NCBI GenBank assembly: GCA_036924285.1
Contig: JAYKYS010000017.1
Coordinates: forward strand, 6,491,501-6,555,500
DNA from: Asterella californica
Taxonomy: Eukaryota > Streptophyta > Marchantiopsida > Marchantiales > Aytoniaceae
Direction: 5' to 3'
Length of the DNA: 64,000 bases
Shown here: positions 46,611 through 58,987 of the stretch, piece after piece
How positions within the stretch are numbered: the stretch's first letter is position 1
Layout: every line of letters starts with the position of its first letter
Position numbers and translations under genes: made by a program
Notes under the pieces: model-generated
Told to the model about the DNA's origin: nothing
The model's input: the letters and a program-made list of their open reading frames with translations, nothing else
The model's database searches: none

Positions 46611-47418
46611 TTCTCTCTGCGCATTGACGGATCCTCAACTTCTCAATCATCAAAGATAAGAAACGGTACATATTTTCATTTTGACTCTATTTGATTTGAC
46701 TTCAGTGATGATAGAAATATTGACTTTTACCTTTGGTTGCAGTTATCGGTTGCAATCATCAGAAGGTTGAGAAGACATGAGTACAGAGAGTGAATGATCT
46801 CGATCACTTGACACAAAAAGTAGACAAGCAAGGAAGGATGTCAAATGAGCTTGTAAGTATGGTTCAAATCTTAGTTTCTAAAACATTATTTGTCCCACGC
46901 AAACCAACCGGTGATGTTATGATCTTACATGGACCAGACTTGTTATGATCTTATAGACTTGTCATGTGAACAAGTCTATAGATGATCATGAAGATTCTTT
47001 ACAGAATTCAGACCCTCATAGAAAAGATAAAGGCGAAGTTCAACGAGGGATATTCTCTCTTTCGTCGAATCAAAATGTCTCCAAGTCAGCATCTCTGTCA
47101 AGGTCTGATGATCTTGCGATGTTTTGAGAAGAACCTGCATCCAGCAAGAAACCAGTAGAGTTTCTATCAATGAGAAGGAAAAGATACAGTTCTTCTGTTT
47201 TCTTGAGTCTATCATATCTACAATTTGATGAGTTACCATTTGTTTGAGTTATAATTTGATGTTTCACATTAGTTAGTTAAAGTCCAACCTGCTTGTTCTT
47301 CATATGCTCATTAGCTTTGAACTCTTTCATTTGGACTGAAGATGCTTTGTATTTAACATTTAGTAAGTTAAACTTGTTTGTATTTAATGTTTCAGATTTT
47401 TCTGAACTTGGTTTGCAG
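46611..47418. other. no gene recognised
   Basis: Open frames on both strands are short and overlapping. CTTGTTATGATCTTATAGACTTG near 46940 is partly repeated locally. Confidence 0.3.
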
Positions 47419-47556
47419 CTGAAGGTTGGAGAGCAAGTGGTTCTCAAGAAACCAAAGAATACCATGAGAGATGTAGCAGTTGGAAGGATAGTAGAGGTTG
47501 CACGGCAAGACAAACTCAAAGGATGCAATATTTTAGTTGGTGCTTTAGCCATATAA
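47419..47556 (+). pseudogene. possible transposase C-terminal exon
   Basis: Follows a credible acceptor (GGTTTGCAG) and reads LKVGEQVVLKKPKNTMRDVA then VGRIVEVARQDK to a TAA. The pattern V-x-LK-x-P-(x)n-VA-x-G-x-(I/V) resembles the short C-terminal domain seen in plant En/Spm (CACTA)-related transposase proteins. Nothing upstream could be linked to it. A weak, motif-level call; it may instead be an unrelated orphan exon. Confidence 0.3.
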
Positions 47557-47999
47557 CTAATAACTATCTTAGATACCACTTGTAGTTTGTGCTTCCCAAG
47601 CCTACCAGATGTTACATCTCTTGCTGATGTAAACACAAGATAAATTGTCTTGTGGTAGTAGTCACACATGAAACGTGACAGCAAGAATGATGAGAAAATT
47701 AACAATCTAAGGCTTACAGTTAAGTTTCATGACGTTACTCTCGTTCTTTTTTTCATGCACGATATCTGTTATGCAACTATGGTTGTGAACTGAAGTGTTG
47801 TTGTTACGTGTTCTCAATTGTTGCGAACATTATGCACATATGTTTGTATAATACACATCGTTATAAGCTTGCTGAAGTATCAACTCGTCAACTAATTTGA
47901 ATCAAAGAATTAAGTATAATATCCAAAACTTTTGTACTCATATCATTAATCTGTGGTACTGTGTACATATGGTTGAATATTCAATATAGATTGTGATTA
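47557..47999. other. no gene seen
   Basis: AT-rich, short frames only. Confidence 0.4.
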
Positions 48000-48004
48000 G
48001 TCTA

Positions 48005-48340
48005 CAGTATCCACGTGTTCAATTATGACACATGGTGCATCTTTTTATATCTCATATAATTTGACACGTGGTAAGTTCAATTCATGACACGTGGAATCAT
48101 AAGTTATCATGCTATGTGACACTACGTGGCATGAAAATACTTGGACGTGTGGCAATAGTATCAGTCATAAAATTTGTACCACGTAGCATGTCCTCAATAA
48201 GACACGTTGCATGTATGAATGTCAACTTTGACGTGATACATGTCATCTACCACTTGCAACACGTGACACATACAAGTATGTTATAACTGTGTGATACGTG
48301 GCTTGCACAAAAATATGTCACGTGTTATGTGAGTATATTG
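48005..48340. repeat. ACGTG-box cluster (degenerate minisatellite)
   Basis: Roughly a dozen GACACGTGG-related words in about 330 bp: CCACGTGTTC (48010), GACACGTGG (48062 and 48086), CTACGTGGC (48123), GGACGTGTGGC (48143), ACCACGTAGC (48178), GACACGTTGC (48201), TGACGTGATAC, ACACGTGACAC (48260), ATACGTGGC (48294) and GTCACGTGTT (48317). They sit at about 15-40 bp spacing on both strands. Each word contains the ACGTG core of plant G-box/ABRE sites. Local repeats such as TTCAATTATGACAC suggest a minisatellite origin. Confidence 0.75.
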
Positions 48341-49157
48341 CGCCATATCGTCCTACATGGCTTTCGACATAAACTACCACATCACACATCACAACTTGTT
48401 TAGTAGAAAGTCACGTCATCATGGTTTTTATGACTAGGCAGTCCTATTCAAGAGGACTAAGAGCCACGTTGGATATTTATGACTTGCTGTCTATTACGAA
48501 AAGTCCAGTAAGAATCATTACTAGTTATAAATGTCTAAAATGATCCGGAAGAGTTATAACTGACAGTTGTAGTGGACACATATTCTTCTAGTGGAGATCA
48601 GACTTGTGGGTCAAAAGATTATCTACTTCTCAAGATTGGAGAGGCTCTAGTGAAATTTTGTCAACTATGTGCTAGAAGGTACGATTTGGAAGCATCACTT
48701 ATTGCTCTTAAGGCTATACGACTTTCGGATGAACATGCTGGTTAAAAAATACTAGAAAGTTACAGTAAGGCCTTGGAGGAAAGAAATACATATTTCACTG
48801 AAGAAGACAAGAGCTGGTGGGCAAGATTCTTCTTTTAGCAAAATGATGTCTTAGATGATTTCTAGGTCTAGACCGGAACGCACCTTGGTACTGGCCCAGC
48901 CATCACCTCATACTCCTAGAGTTCACCCGCCGAACTATGAGATCGAGTGACTCGTCCTCACTCGTCTCGCCATCGAGTCCCTCTCATATATACTTCCAGA
49001 GATTGACGACCTGAAGATTGTCAGCAATCACAAAAAGGAGAAGGAACAAAGCTCATTGCAAATGCTTATCGACTTGATAATTTTTTGTCCTCAATCGACA
49101 TTCTAGTGAGAAGTTATGAGCAACTAAAGTGAATGCTAGTTAGAGACAAGAGGGCAA
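48341..49157. other. no intact gene
   Basis: A protein-like stretch (48617-48800; includes EALVKFCQLCARRYDLEASL) is open apart from one TAA and then shifts frame. It could be a fragment of an unrecognised gene. Confidence 0.25.
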
Positions 49158-50630
49158 CCTCGGGATGCATCTCGAAGTTGGATGCAAGTATCTTGAAAGG
49201 AAACTCTGAAAAAATAATTTTCTACCATACCAATTTCGTTGTTAATAGACATTCACATGAGAAGTTGGGTACAAATGAAGATATATATTATGAACTACAT
49301 GTCATCAATTTCGGGATGCGTCCCAAAGTTAGATGCACTTCTCACGCGGGAAAGTTTACATGGTGTCTCAAAACTACCATCTAAATGTCGTATTTGTCGA
49401 CCTCCAAACATCTCAAATATGTCAATGTCTCAAGATTATCATTCAAATGTGTAAAAACCGTTCCTCAAATGTCCTAAAAAGTGCATCCAAATGTGTCACT
49501 TTAGTCTGGAAAGTCTCATTTAAGTAAAGAAACCAAGTTGACTATTAGTTCCGAGTTGAACTTCGAGATGCATTCCAAAGTTTAACTACCTATGTCTCAT
49601 GTATGTCTCCAGTCAACTTTGAGACGCATCATGAAGTTGAACTATTATACCTAATGTAGATCCTCAGTCCAACTTCAAGTCGTGTCCCAAAGTTGGACTG
49701 GGACACAACCGTCACTTCAACTTCGAGATACGTCTCGAAGTTGAACTGGGGACCTAGACTATTTAGAGAGAGTACATCTCTTAGGTAGCGTCTCGAAGTT
49801 GTTCTACCTTAGCAACTTCAGGTAGGACTCAAGAAAACAAACAAACTATTCATATTGACTGCAGTATTGTATATTGGTCTCAATTTTTTCGCTCCTCTCT
49901 CTCACATCGCGCATCTTCTTAAGTGATAGTTAGGTTATAGACTTTAGATTATATTCTTGACGTTCTAAGAGGACGTAGGAGAAAACACCTCTTCAAGAGG
50001 ACTTTCCTCTATTCCAACTTCAAGAGGAATGAGGAAAAACACATCTTCAAGAGGACTTAACTTCATTCCCACTTCGAGATGCATCTCTAAGTTGGAGTGG
50101 GAGGAAACACCTCTTCAAGGGGACTTTCTCCTTCTCACTTCAGGATGCATCTCGAAGTTGGAGTGGGAGGAAACACCTCTTCAAGGGGACTTTATCTCAT
50201 TCTCACTTCGAGACGCGTCACGAAGTTTTGGTGAGAGGAAACATCTCTTCATGGGGACTTTTTTCCTTTCCAACTTCAGGTCGCGTCCCGTAGTTGAACT
50301 ATGACAAAATACCCCTTCAAAAGTATTTTCCTCCATTCCAAATTCAGGAGGCGTCCGGAAGTTGAAGTGGAATGAAACATCTTTTCATGTGGACTTTCTC
50401 TCATTCCAACGTTGGGATGCGTCCCAAAGTTGGAGGGAAAGAACACCTCTTAAAGAGAACTTTCTCCATTCCAGCTTCGAGACGCGAAACATCTCTTAAA
50501 AGAGGACCTTCTTCCATTCCAACTTCGGGATGCATCCTGAAGCTGGAATGGAGCGAAACACTTCTTCAAGAGGAATGGGAGGAAACACCTTTTCAAGGAG
50601 ACTTTTTCTCACTTCAACTTGTACTCGTAT
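49158..50630. repeat. palindromic satellite with paired dyads
   Basis: About fifteen units centred on CTTCGAGATGCATCTCGAAG-type dyads, loosely spaced at 49158-49810 and regularly spaced at about 68 bp from 50020 to 50630. In the dense part each unit also contains a second dyad, GGAAACACCTCTTCAAGAGG followed by ACTTTCC. Open frames through it (50029-50304, 50372-50794) simply translate the repeat. A further isolated dyad (GAGACGCATCCCAAAGTT) lies near 51106. Confidence 0.88.
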
Positions 50631-50679
50631 ACTGGGACCTATTCGTGAACAATGACAAGGGATTCACCAATGTCAGACT

Positions 50680-50964
50680 TTGGGGTTTGCCTTGGGGACA
50701 AGAGAAGGAGTTTCCTGCTACGTGGAGGATTGGGAAAACAAAGACATCCATGAATACAAGTTGGTTGCTCCGTGTTATGACATGGAAAGAATGACCGCTT
50801 CTAAGCAGAATTATTTGCTGTCAGCAAAGAAATTTAGGTTCTGGTTGAAGCCTGCTGAGTTCCAAGAAAAAAAAAATTTAGTTCAGAAGTTCTACGAGTC
50901 ACGTATGGAGTTCACAAAAGAGAACGTCATAGCTTCTAAACTAATAAAGTACTTAAGTTCTTAG
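50680..50964 (+). CDS. hypothetical 94-aa ORF after the satellite
   Basis: The frame starts in non-ATG sequence; the start is uncertain. The product is soluble, Lys- and Glu-rich, with SAKKFRFWLKPAEFQEKKNL. It could be an exon of a gene interrupted by the satellite. No family recognised. Confidence 0.25.
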   Translation: MGFALGTREGVSCYVEDWENKDIHEYKLVAPCYDMERMTASKQNYLLSAKKFRFWLKPAEFQEKKNLVQKFYESRMEFTKENVIASKLIKYLSS

Positions 50965-52488
50965 CAATAGAGATGACATTCTTGTTACAACCACCGAAGT
51001 GTTTGCGGACTTGAAGTTGTGAGAGGAGGCACACACTACTCAAGAAAAAAGCAGAAATGAGTTGGAGGTCAATAGAAGAAGGAAGATGAAGCGATGGAGA
51101 ACTATGAGACGCATCCCAAAGTTAGACTGAAGAAATGTATAATCTTTTCTCTTATAACTCCAATATTGGAGTGGAGAAATCACCCACCAAGTGTTAGACA
51201 TGGGAAGAAAAGAGGGACGTTATAGTGATATGTTGCTAAAATTTCTCTTGTCCCTTTCAAGAATGGAAGAAGATCGTCTGTCAAACCATGAAGAAGAATT
51301 CATAAAAAGAGGTACGACCATTTATTACGTGTTTGGATGAGATCTTTATCACGTGCCCCGAAACTTTCACAATAATATTGCAAAGCTTTGAGATTCATCC
51401 TTAATTTCAATAAATCTTAATATATGTTTTTCTTCATTCATAGATATATATTTAGTTTTATTTTATTTATTAGTTTTTTATTTATTCATTGGTTGCTTTA
51501 TGACTTCGTAAGTTTGGGACAAAAAATATCTTATATCATCATGAAGTCAGTGAATTATATGGACATCTTGGAGGGATTGGATTGAGAGTCAAGTAGACAG
51601 TTTGGTTCTTGCAGGTTCTAGAAAAGCTTATGAGAATGATTAGGACAAGACTATCGACCTAAATGCAAAACTACCGTCTCAAGTAACAGAAGTAATGCAT
51701 AACACCAATAAAAAAGATGAAGTTGTGGAGTCTTTGTCGTCTGATAAAAGTACCAAGAGGGATGTGGCGAAGATTACTGAAAATTCAATAGCTGGAAACG
51801 AAAGAGAACAAGCAAGTCAAAATTCTATGATTCTCTTATGAATTTGAAATTAAATTAATATTTATATAGATTTTGTTGGATCTTAAATACATATGAGTTT
51901 GATACCTTGTTATGTTTGAAATGCAAGAATAGTAAACAACAGAGTTCCATTGTTTATTCCATAATTCCAAATTGAGCAAGTGAGCAAGGAGGAAGCAAGA
52001 GTAAGCCCATTAACCTTGCAACCAAGAAAAGTTATTGATTTAGACGTGAATGATCTTCTAATATATCTGCTGAATTGTTGGATTGTTCAAGTCCTGAATA
52101 TATATTATTGTTTATGACGCAATAGAGGTATATATATTATGAAATTTAATTCAATATATATAACATATATATATCAGTATATTGAAGGACTTAATCAAGT
52201 AATTAACAATTTTTAAGAAAAATAGTTATTATGTACTATAAAATCGGATTACTATAATGACCTTATAAAAAAATTCAAAACAAAAGAGACATATTTGGAA
52301 ATATAAGTGGTACATTTAGTGGACATTTTTAAATTATTTGGATGACAATTTAAGGACGACAGAAAATTTCATTTTAGTAAATAGACTGATTTGTAAATTA
52401 TAACAGAGGTCAAACAAGTGTTTGTTATTCCACGAGTTGTCAAAAGTGAATTCTTGTTCTAGCGTACACAACTCCAAGTTCAAGCTTC
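50965..52488. other. AT-rich spacer, no gene seen
   Basis: Very AT-rich, with TATATA runs at 52130-52180. No coding region or RNA gene supported. Confidence 0.45.
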
Positions 52489-53429
52489 TCTGTATCTCTA
52501 GAAGAAATCGTTTGAAATCAACCATTGGGCGTTAAGTGAAAACCGAAAGTAGAAATGTATCGCTTGCAACCTTCAAACTAGTATTAACAACAGAATGCAG
52601 AGCTCGACTGCATGTACTATACCTCTACCGCATGTGTTGTTTTCTTGCCCTTGACCTACGTTCGACACACAATTCTCTCTCAAAACTCTTGTAATAATCA
52701 TGACGATTTAGCTTCAGCAGTGCAATTTCAGTTTGAGAATAGCACTTCCATGATAAAGTTTGCACTGCTCTTTTCAATAGAAAATGGATTCTGGATGGTC
52801 AAATTTACAGAGCTGTGTGTATGATTTCTTGTTGCCACGATGTTGTAAGCTTCAGATGTCCCATAGGATCACACGTTTTAGAACGAGATTCTTTTCTACA
52901 CGTTATGTAACTAAAAATGTATATTAAACCAACAAACAAATATGCATGCTGGCTAGGCAACTACGAATGGACAATAATACAAGGGTTTTGGAATTTACCC
53001 CCGGATTGTATCGTATATGTTATTGCACTTTGCGCTGTTTGGTCTCTTCTATACTTTGTGTTGTATTGCAATACAACCAATTGGTTGTCTCACTATGATA
53101 GACCCCTCAACACCCAAGGTTACTAAAACTTGTGCGTAGCTTTATCTCGTGGGAGACATAAAACCTCACCATTTCGTATATCTTGGAATGATATAACGGA
53201 TGTGAAGGACCTCAAAGGTCGATAATCTAAGCTTTTGGTTTCCGTTAATTATAATAGAGCGCCCTTGATACATTTAACAGACATGAGAATTTTCATGAGG
53301 ACCATTGACAGCAAGCAACGCCGAGATATTACAAGTCATTATATTTATGTTTGGAGCCATCAAATCTGCAATAACTTTAGAGCACTTCAGTTGTCCGGAA
53401 ATCTACCACGGATCTGACGATTGAGCTTT

Positions 53430-55361
53430 TCAAAACAAGTTCGAAGTATAAACTTTCCTGATATCCTCGGCGATGTTGCGCGCATCCATAGAAGCTCCCA
53501 GCAAACCTTTCCTTCCGAAACCCACAACATACAAACCGTGCTCGCCTTTCCATCCGGTTGTAGATGGTCGCTTAGGGAAACCATCATCCGCAAAGAATTT
53601 CTGCTCCCCCTGCAGCGATGTCGAAAATCGGGGAGTATTAATGGTGAAAAACGATGAACACATGCCGGATAGATTTCATCCTTCAGAAACAGTTGCCGAA
53701 AGATAGGCAGGCAGATGTGGACGTTGCAGTTGGTGGGCGGTCGGAATGCATTATTCTCTTACCTTGAGCCATCTACAGACGTTGCTTCGGTATCCTGTGG
53801 CTAGAATGATCGCGTCGTAAGAGTCCGTTTGCCCATCTTCAAAACGAACTCCATTATTCGTTAACGAAACAATTCCAGGAACTACCTGTACCCAAAATGC
53901 GCAGGAAATCCATCAGTCTAAGGGGAAACGTACAAGCAGTTCCGCATGAGATCTTGAGGTGTTTAGGAATGGAATACACATTTCACCTTGATATGACCGC
54001 TCTTGATCTTGTTGAGAGTACCAACGTCCAGAATGGGGGTCTTCCCGACCTTCTCTTTAAACTCCATGGGACCTTCTTTCGGTCGGTTGAATCCATACTT
54101 CGCCACATTGCCCAATACCAGCCAGGCGCAAGAAAGCAACAGCCAGTCAGTTAGCCGCACAGGGAGAGTCTTCATCAGTTTCATTCCGACTGTGAAAGTC
54201 GAAATACCGAATATATCTCTTGGCAGTAAGTGGACCTGAAATGGGGCACAGCAGGGAGAGTCTTCATCAGTTTCATTCCGACGGTGAAAGTTGAAGTACC
54301 GAATATATGTCTTGGCAGTATGCGGACCTGAACGAGACACTGGATCCGTCACAGGAGAACGATTCATCGAATGGAGTACTGCTTTTAGCGCACATATCGA
54401 CATTAGAACCATGGAAAATTCCGGACAACACTAGTACTAGTCTGAGACAGGGTACCAGTGAGAGGGTGGTGCGACCCCTTGGATGTACAACCTCCGCGAA
54501 AATTAAGCACAGTTGAGCTCACTGCAAAATTGTAAACTACTGTGAAACCACCGCTATAATCTTCAGCTTTACCTAAGTAAAGAGACAGAAGATCCCATAA
54601 AGAAACGAAGACGACTTAGCTGCAGCTGCTTAAGTTCAACCGTATGAGACAATGCAGGAATCGACACTTATATTTATGGTACTGTACATGTCAGTGTTCA
54701 TGAATGGGAGTAAGCAGCGGAGAAGATTCATTACCGGTCCGCGGACAACAATCGATGGTTTAACATTAAAGTCCAATAGGTCCAGAGATATCTCCATCCC
54801 TGAATTTCCGCAGCCCACGACGAGCACATTCTTTCCTACATATTCGGAACCATTCTTGTAGGCGCTCGAATGAGTAATATCTCCGTGATACTCTCTCATG
54901 CCAGGGATCTTGGGCATTACAATTTCCGCATTCTCTCCTGAAGCCACAATTAACCAGCGGGAAATATATTCCTCTCTTTTGTTGCTGCATAACTTGCCTG
55001 TAGTTGCTGTTATGACCCGCCAAATCTCAGCGGTTTCGTCATACTGAGCACTTAGCACCTCTGTGCAGTATAACGGCACAATTTTAAAATGCCTTGCATA
55101 TTCTTCCACATAGTGAAGAAACTGTTGCTTATTGGGGTAAGTTGGGTACGACGCGGGGAAAGGCCTCAGGGGAAGCTCGCAGTACTCCTTCGGAATGTGA
55201 AGATGTACGCGATCATAAGTCCTATGCTTCCAGAGCGAACCTATACAGTCTGCCTTCTCCAGCACAATGTTCGGCACATCTTTTTCCTTCAGACAAGCTG
55301 CAGTGGCCATTCCCGATGGCCCTGCTCCAACAATGATCGGTCCTTCCACCCATGTCGGCAT
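53430..55361 (-). CDS. YUC: YUCCA flavin monooxygenase, right copy
   Basis: Mirror copy of the left gene, with exons 54735-55361, 53987-54235, 53763-53885 and 53430-53609 on the minus strand. It encodes the same 392 residues with all FAD, NADP and ATGY motifs, the same phase-0 introns and the same acceptor duplication in intron 1. The two genes point toward each other across the 7.3 kb spacer, so read-through from either would be antisense to the other. About 1 kb of upstream sequence is shared with the left copy, so similar regulation is expected. No lesion is visible. Confidence 0.93.
54160..54333 (-). repeat. 92-bp duplication at YUCCA exon 2 acceptor (right)
   Basis: Mirror of 43331-43504, with one base different in the upstream copy. 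Its presence in both arms shows that it predates the arm duplication. Confidence 0.85.
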
Positions 55362-55366
55362 TCTGC

Positions 55367-55411
55367 TTAGGTACAAATCGTTAGTTTCATCACCCGGCGA
55401 CTCGGAAGCAT
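55367..55411 (-). CDS. 14-codon upstream ORF of YUCCA (right)
   Basis: Mirror of 42251-42295, ending five bases before the YUCCA start and out of frame with it. Confidence 0.38.
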   Translation of the reverse strand: MLPSRRVMKLTICT

Positions 55412-56252
55412 AAGGCAGCGTTGTCCATAGGGATCAAGCAATTTCACCTCTTTGGCCAGCACCGCACGTAAAGGGTCTCAATGTTGCGACTCCTGCGACA
55501 GCAACCAACTACCCACTCACACCTGCACCTCCTGCTGTCACTAGTCTAAATCTGTCACCTGGTGGTGAAGATAGAAATGTAACGTCCAGTGGCTCACCAC
55601 CCAATGTGCCTGGTCACTATCATTCTACACTGCGGTTTAATACCTTCTCAATTTGTCATCCTCAGCTGGTTCCGTACGGGACAAACGAGTGGTCCCAAAT
55701 TCACAGAGCACAGTTCAAACACAGCAGCTGCTGTACTTGTTCGGCAAACTAGGAAAGCAACCGCACAGTGCTGGCGGAGTCAATCACATCAAGCTGAACA
55801 ATAATATGAGTATATGACTCATAATCAAGATAAATTGAACGGGTCGATTTCGTTAACAGAGACCGAGTCGATGTGTACATGTTAGAGAGCAAAGCGGAGA
55901 GCACATGTGGGATCCGGACAACAACTACGCATATTTTCAAGAATCAAGTGACTAACGAGTCCAAAGGGTGGTACCAGGAAGAAGCTGAATATTTCAGCAG
56001 CGTAACCTGCAGCCTTGAAGGTCTGCGAGCGTAATGATGATATACAGATAATACGAGCCATAGGATGAGTAAACGTATCCTTGTTGTATTTTGGAGAATC
56101 TCGTTTATCTTTTTCTAGGAGTCGAGGACTATTAAACCAGCAATAAGCTTCTAGTTTTATTTGGACATGTAGATTATCTTCTTCATTGGTTTTTCATGTG
56201 GAACTGTATAGATTTCTTAATGACCATTATTTCTATTAATATCTTTGGCTAA

Positions 56253-56513
56253 ATGCAAGTGAGATTGCGTACACCAAGCTCGAAACTGAAATGGTTTCTT
56301 AATTCAAGTTCAACCCATAGCAGTACGGTTAGAATTAAAACGGTAATGAACAGAGAATTAAAACGTCATATGAAATACCACAATTCAGGACAGATCCGGG
56401 ATCCGAAAAGAACAGAAATGACAGAAGACAACTTTGGTTGGTTGCATACTGTCCAGAGGCAGAAAGCAACGACTCTATTTCGGATGATCATTGCAACTGT
56501 GAAACTGTTTTAA
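56253..56513 (+). CDS. unrecognised ORF upstream of YUCCA (right)
   Basis: Copy of 41134-41409. The first 50 residues agree, apart from one Ile/Met change. A one-base difference at GGATCCGAAAAGAAC (left arm CCGGAAAAGAAC) then moves it into another frame, so the last third differs. One of the two is therefore broken; which one is unknown. Confidence 0.3.
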   Translation: MQVRLRTPSSKLKWFLNSSSTHSSTVRIKTVMNRELKRHMKYHNSGQIRDPKRTEMTEDNFGWLHTVQRQKATTLFRMIIATVKLF

Positions 56514-56791
56514 GTAAGGCGAAATAGAGTTGCTGTGAACTCTCGGGTTCCATCGTGGCTTGCAGCTGCAGGCATCAACGTAATTATTTTATATATGTGG
56601 CTTCGGTTTAAAAAAAGGAAATCAGATTATACGTGCATTGTCGTAACATAAAATGTTCAGAGGTATTTATTGCGCTTTCAGTATGAATTATGTAGTGAGT
56701 CATGGTTATATCCTACACGACAGGTTCGTGTTAACTCAACCATTTAAAGCTGAACAGACCACCAACTCGAAGAATCATCTCGCACTAGCGA

Positions 56792-57043
56792 GTGAAAATA
56801 TCGGAACGAGATCTGATTGATTTACCAGACTATGAAGATTATTACTCTAGCACCAGTACCAGCTCGACAGACATAGATGTATTTGAGCCACAACCATCAG
56901 CTTCAGAAGTCTTTAATTTGGGCACGCAAAGAACACCAACTCGTGCTGGTGTCTCAGCGGTTGCATCCGATCATGTCAAATGTTGCACCGACCGTAGGTG
57001 CAACTGTGCCATCATAACTGCTACACCTATAGATGGACAGTGA
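56792..57043 (+). CDS. conserved unrecognised exon-like ORF (copy 3)
   Basis: Third copy of the 83-codon ORF (25680-25931 and 40618-40869), with one substitution that changes Gly to Ala after the Cys cluster. Divergent from the right YUCCA copy. Confidence 0.4.
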   Translation: MKISERDLIDLPDYEDYYSSTSTSSTDIDVFEPQPSASEVFNLGTQRTPTRAGVSAVASDHVKCCTDRRCNCAIITATPIDGQ

Positions 57044-57454
57044 CTTGAGTATATTGTAGCGAGACCACTGGATCGCACAAGAAACTCGTGTCTAGATAGC
57101 TGATAATGACAAGGACTTGACGGGTGCGCAGCAATAGTTTGAGCTTTGTCATAGGAGAATTCCGATACTCCGCCCAGGACTGCGGCAGTAATCTACATAT
57201 GCCCTAATTCAAATATCGAAAGAAAAATACTCACGAATCCTTCGACATCGATACTTTCTTCCTGGAGCGCCCTTTTACAACTGTAGAGGGAATGAGTGGG
57301 ATTCAACCATGAAAATTTCATTCTCTTACAACGAGATATCATAGAGGATAGTGCCCTTATATCGAAATTTGAAATTTTCGTGAAATCTACGTACAAACCA
57401 GATATACATGAATTTGTTACATACCTATTGCTATTTATTTCAGTTAATTTCACT

Positions 57455-57775
57455 CTCGGGTTCCAAAACTCACAAACGTGCTCGCGACGTGATCATGAGC
57501 ACTAAGAAAGTTTCCGATCCTATTCTACTAGAGCGTGAAGTAATCGGTACTAATCTACTCCCGGAGTCCAAAACTCACAAACTTGGTCGCGACGTGATCA
57601 TGAGCACTAAGAAAGTTACCGATCCTGTTCCCAACCGATCCTATTCTACTGGAGCGTGAAGTAACCGGTACCAATCTACTCCCGGAGTCCAAAACTCACA
57701 AACTTGGTCGCGACGTGATCATGAGCACTAAGAAGAAAGTAACCGGTCCTATTCTACTAGAGCCACTGCGGTGGT
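57455..57775. repeat. tandem array of about 105 bp (right arm)
   Basis: Three units containing CACAAACTTGGTCGCGACGT and GATCATGAGCACTAAGAAAG, mirroring 39893-40207. The middle unit has a short internal duplication (GATCCTGTTCCCAACCGATC). Confidence 0.88.
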
Positions 57776-58987
57776 GGTTCATCTTCTCGCTCTTGTGCCG
57801 ATTAGTTCAAGGCCAGTGCTACCTGTTGATGGTACGCTAGCACTATGATTCAATGGCAAATTTAAAGATGGAGATTTGCAATTTTTTCAACAAAACAGTT
57901 ATCAGTTATTAGTTAGAACGCAAAATTATTATTTTTTAAAGGAAAAAATATCATTCACTTCATACTTAAATATTATATGGGATATTTCTTGTTGGGGTGG
58001 TTTATTTTTTTGAGCAGATTAGAGTGTCCGCTCCTGTGCCGAACCTTCCCTTAGCAAAAGCAAACTCATTCTGGGTTGAATTAAGATAAAAGGGGTCCAA
58101 AATATACATATTTCTTTGTATGAATCTTGAGATACTTTATTAAAAGAAGAGATAAATGGATCTCTCAAGGATATGGATTGGTTTTCCTAATTCAATGAGA
58201 GTAGTTTACGCATATGGTTGATCTTTGTACTTGATAGTTAATGAACTATACGCATTTCTAAAAGAGAGTTTAAGTCTCACTTGATGCACATGAGTGGCTC
58301 AGACCTCCTCCGGTTGATTAATGAACCAAAAGATCTATTGTCGACCGTAGCCTGAGATGGTAACCACGTTTTAGACTAATCAAGCATAGTGTGTGAGAGA
58401 CCTAAGGAAACCAAAGGATGTTCCAGTTTGAATATTCTTGTCGTCTACAATGTATTCTCTTGACATCGTCAGTGCGCTCGATACTTAACTTTCACTCTTT
58501 TCAAGATTAGGTTAGGACAGACTACCTTACCGAAGAGTGACAGGAACCGCAAGAGACGAAGATGATCTGCGCACTCCCTTGTTAGGCCTGTAGCGATGAA
58601 TGAGAAGCGATTTCAGCACGTATGGGATGTTTGAACCAACTATATACTCAGAGAATCGATTCATTTTTCAAAATCTGTTTTGAGAGTGCGGCGATTCTTA
58701 GAGTCAGAGAGAGTGTCTTGAAGAAGAGAGAAATTTCAGACGAAGACTATTGCATTCAGACGAAGTCTATCTCGGGCGCTGTCTATTGCGTTAGAGAATT
58801 CAGCGATCTTCTTAGAGTACGATGTCAGTAACGTCGAAGTTGCCAAGGATCAGAGCTTTTGAGCCGAACCAAGAGGAACTTCAGAACCTTCAACAAGCTC
58901 TGCATTCTGGTACTTTCATTCTTCTTTTATGTGATACTTTAACTCAAGCTAGGGGGTAGCTTGTCTATCTCAGCCTTAGCTTAGCTC

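Noticed and set aside
48617..48839. protein-like stretch as one gene
   Set aside because: An in-frame TAA and then a frame change near 48785 break it; no family recognised, so it is only noted in the regional entry.
50029..50304. repeat-protein gene (ETPLQGDF-type repeats)
   Set aside because: The protein periodicity only reflects the DNA satellite; frames change between units and stops are frequent.
49158..50630. CRISPR-like regular repeats
   Set aside because: Units are degenerate and palindromic, without unique equal-length spacers, and the window is eukaryotic.
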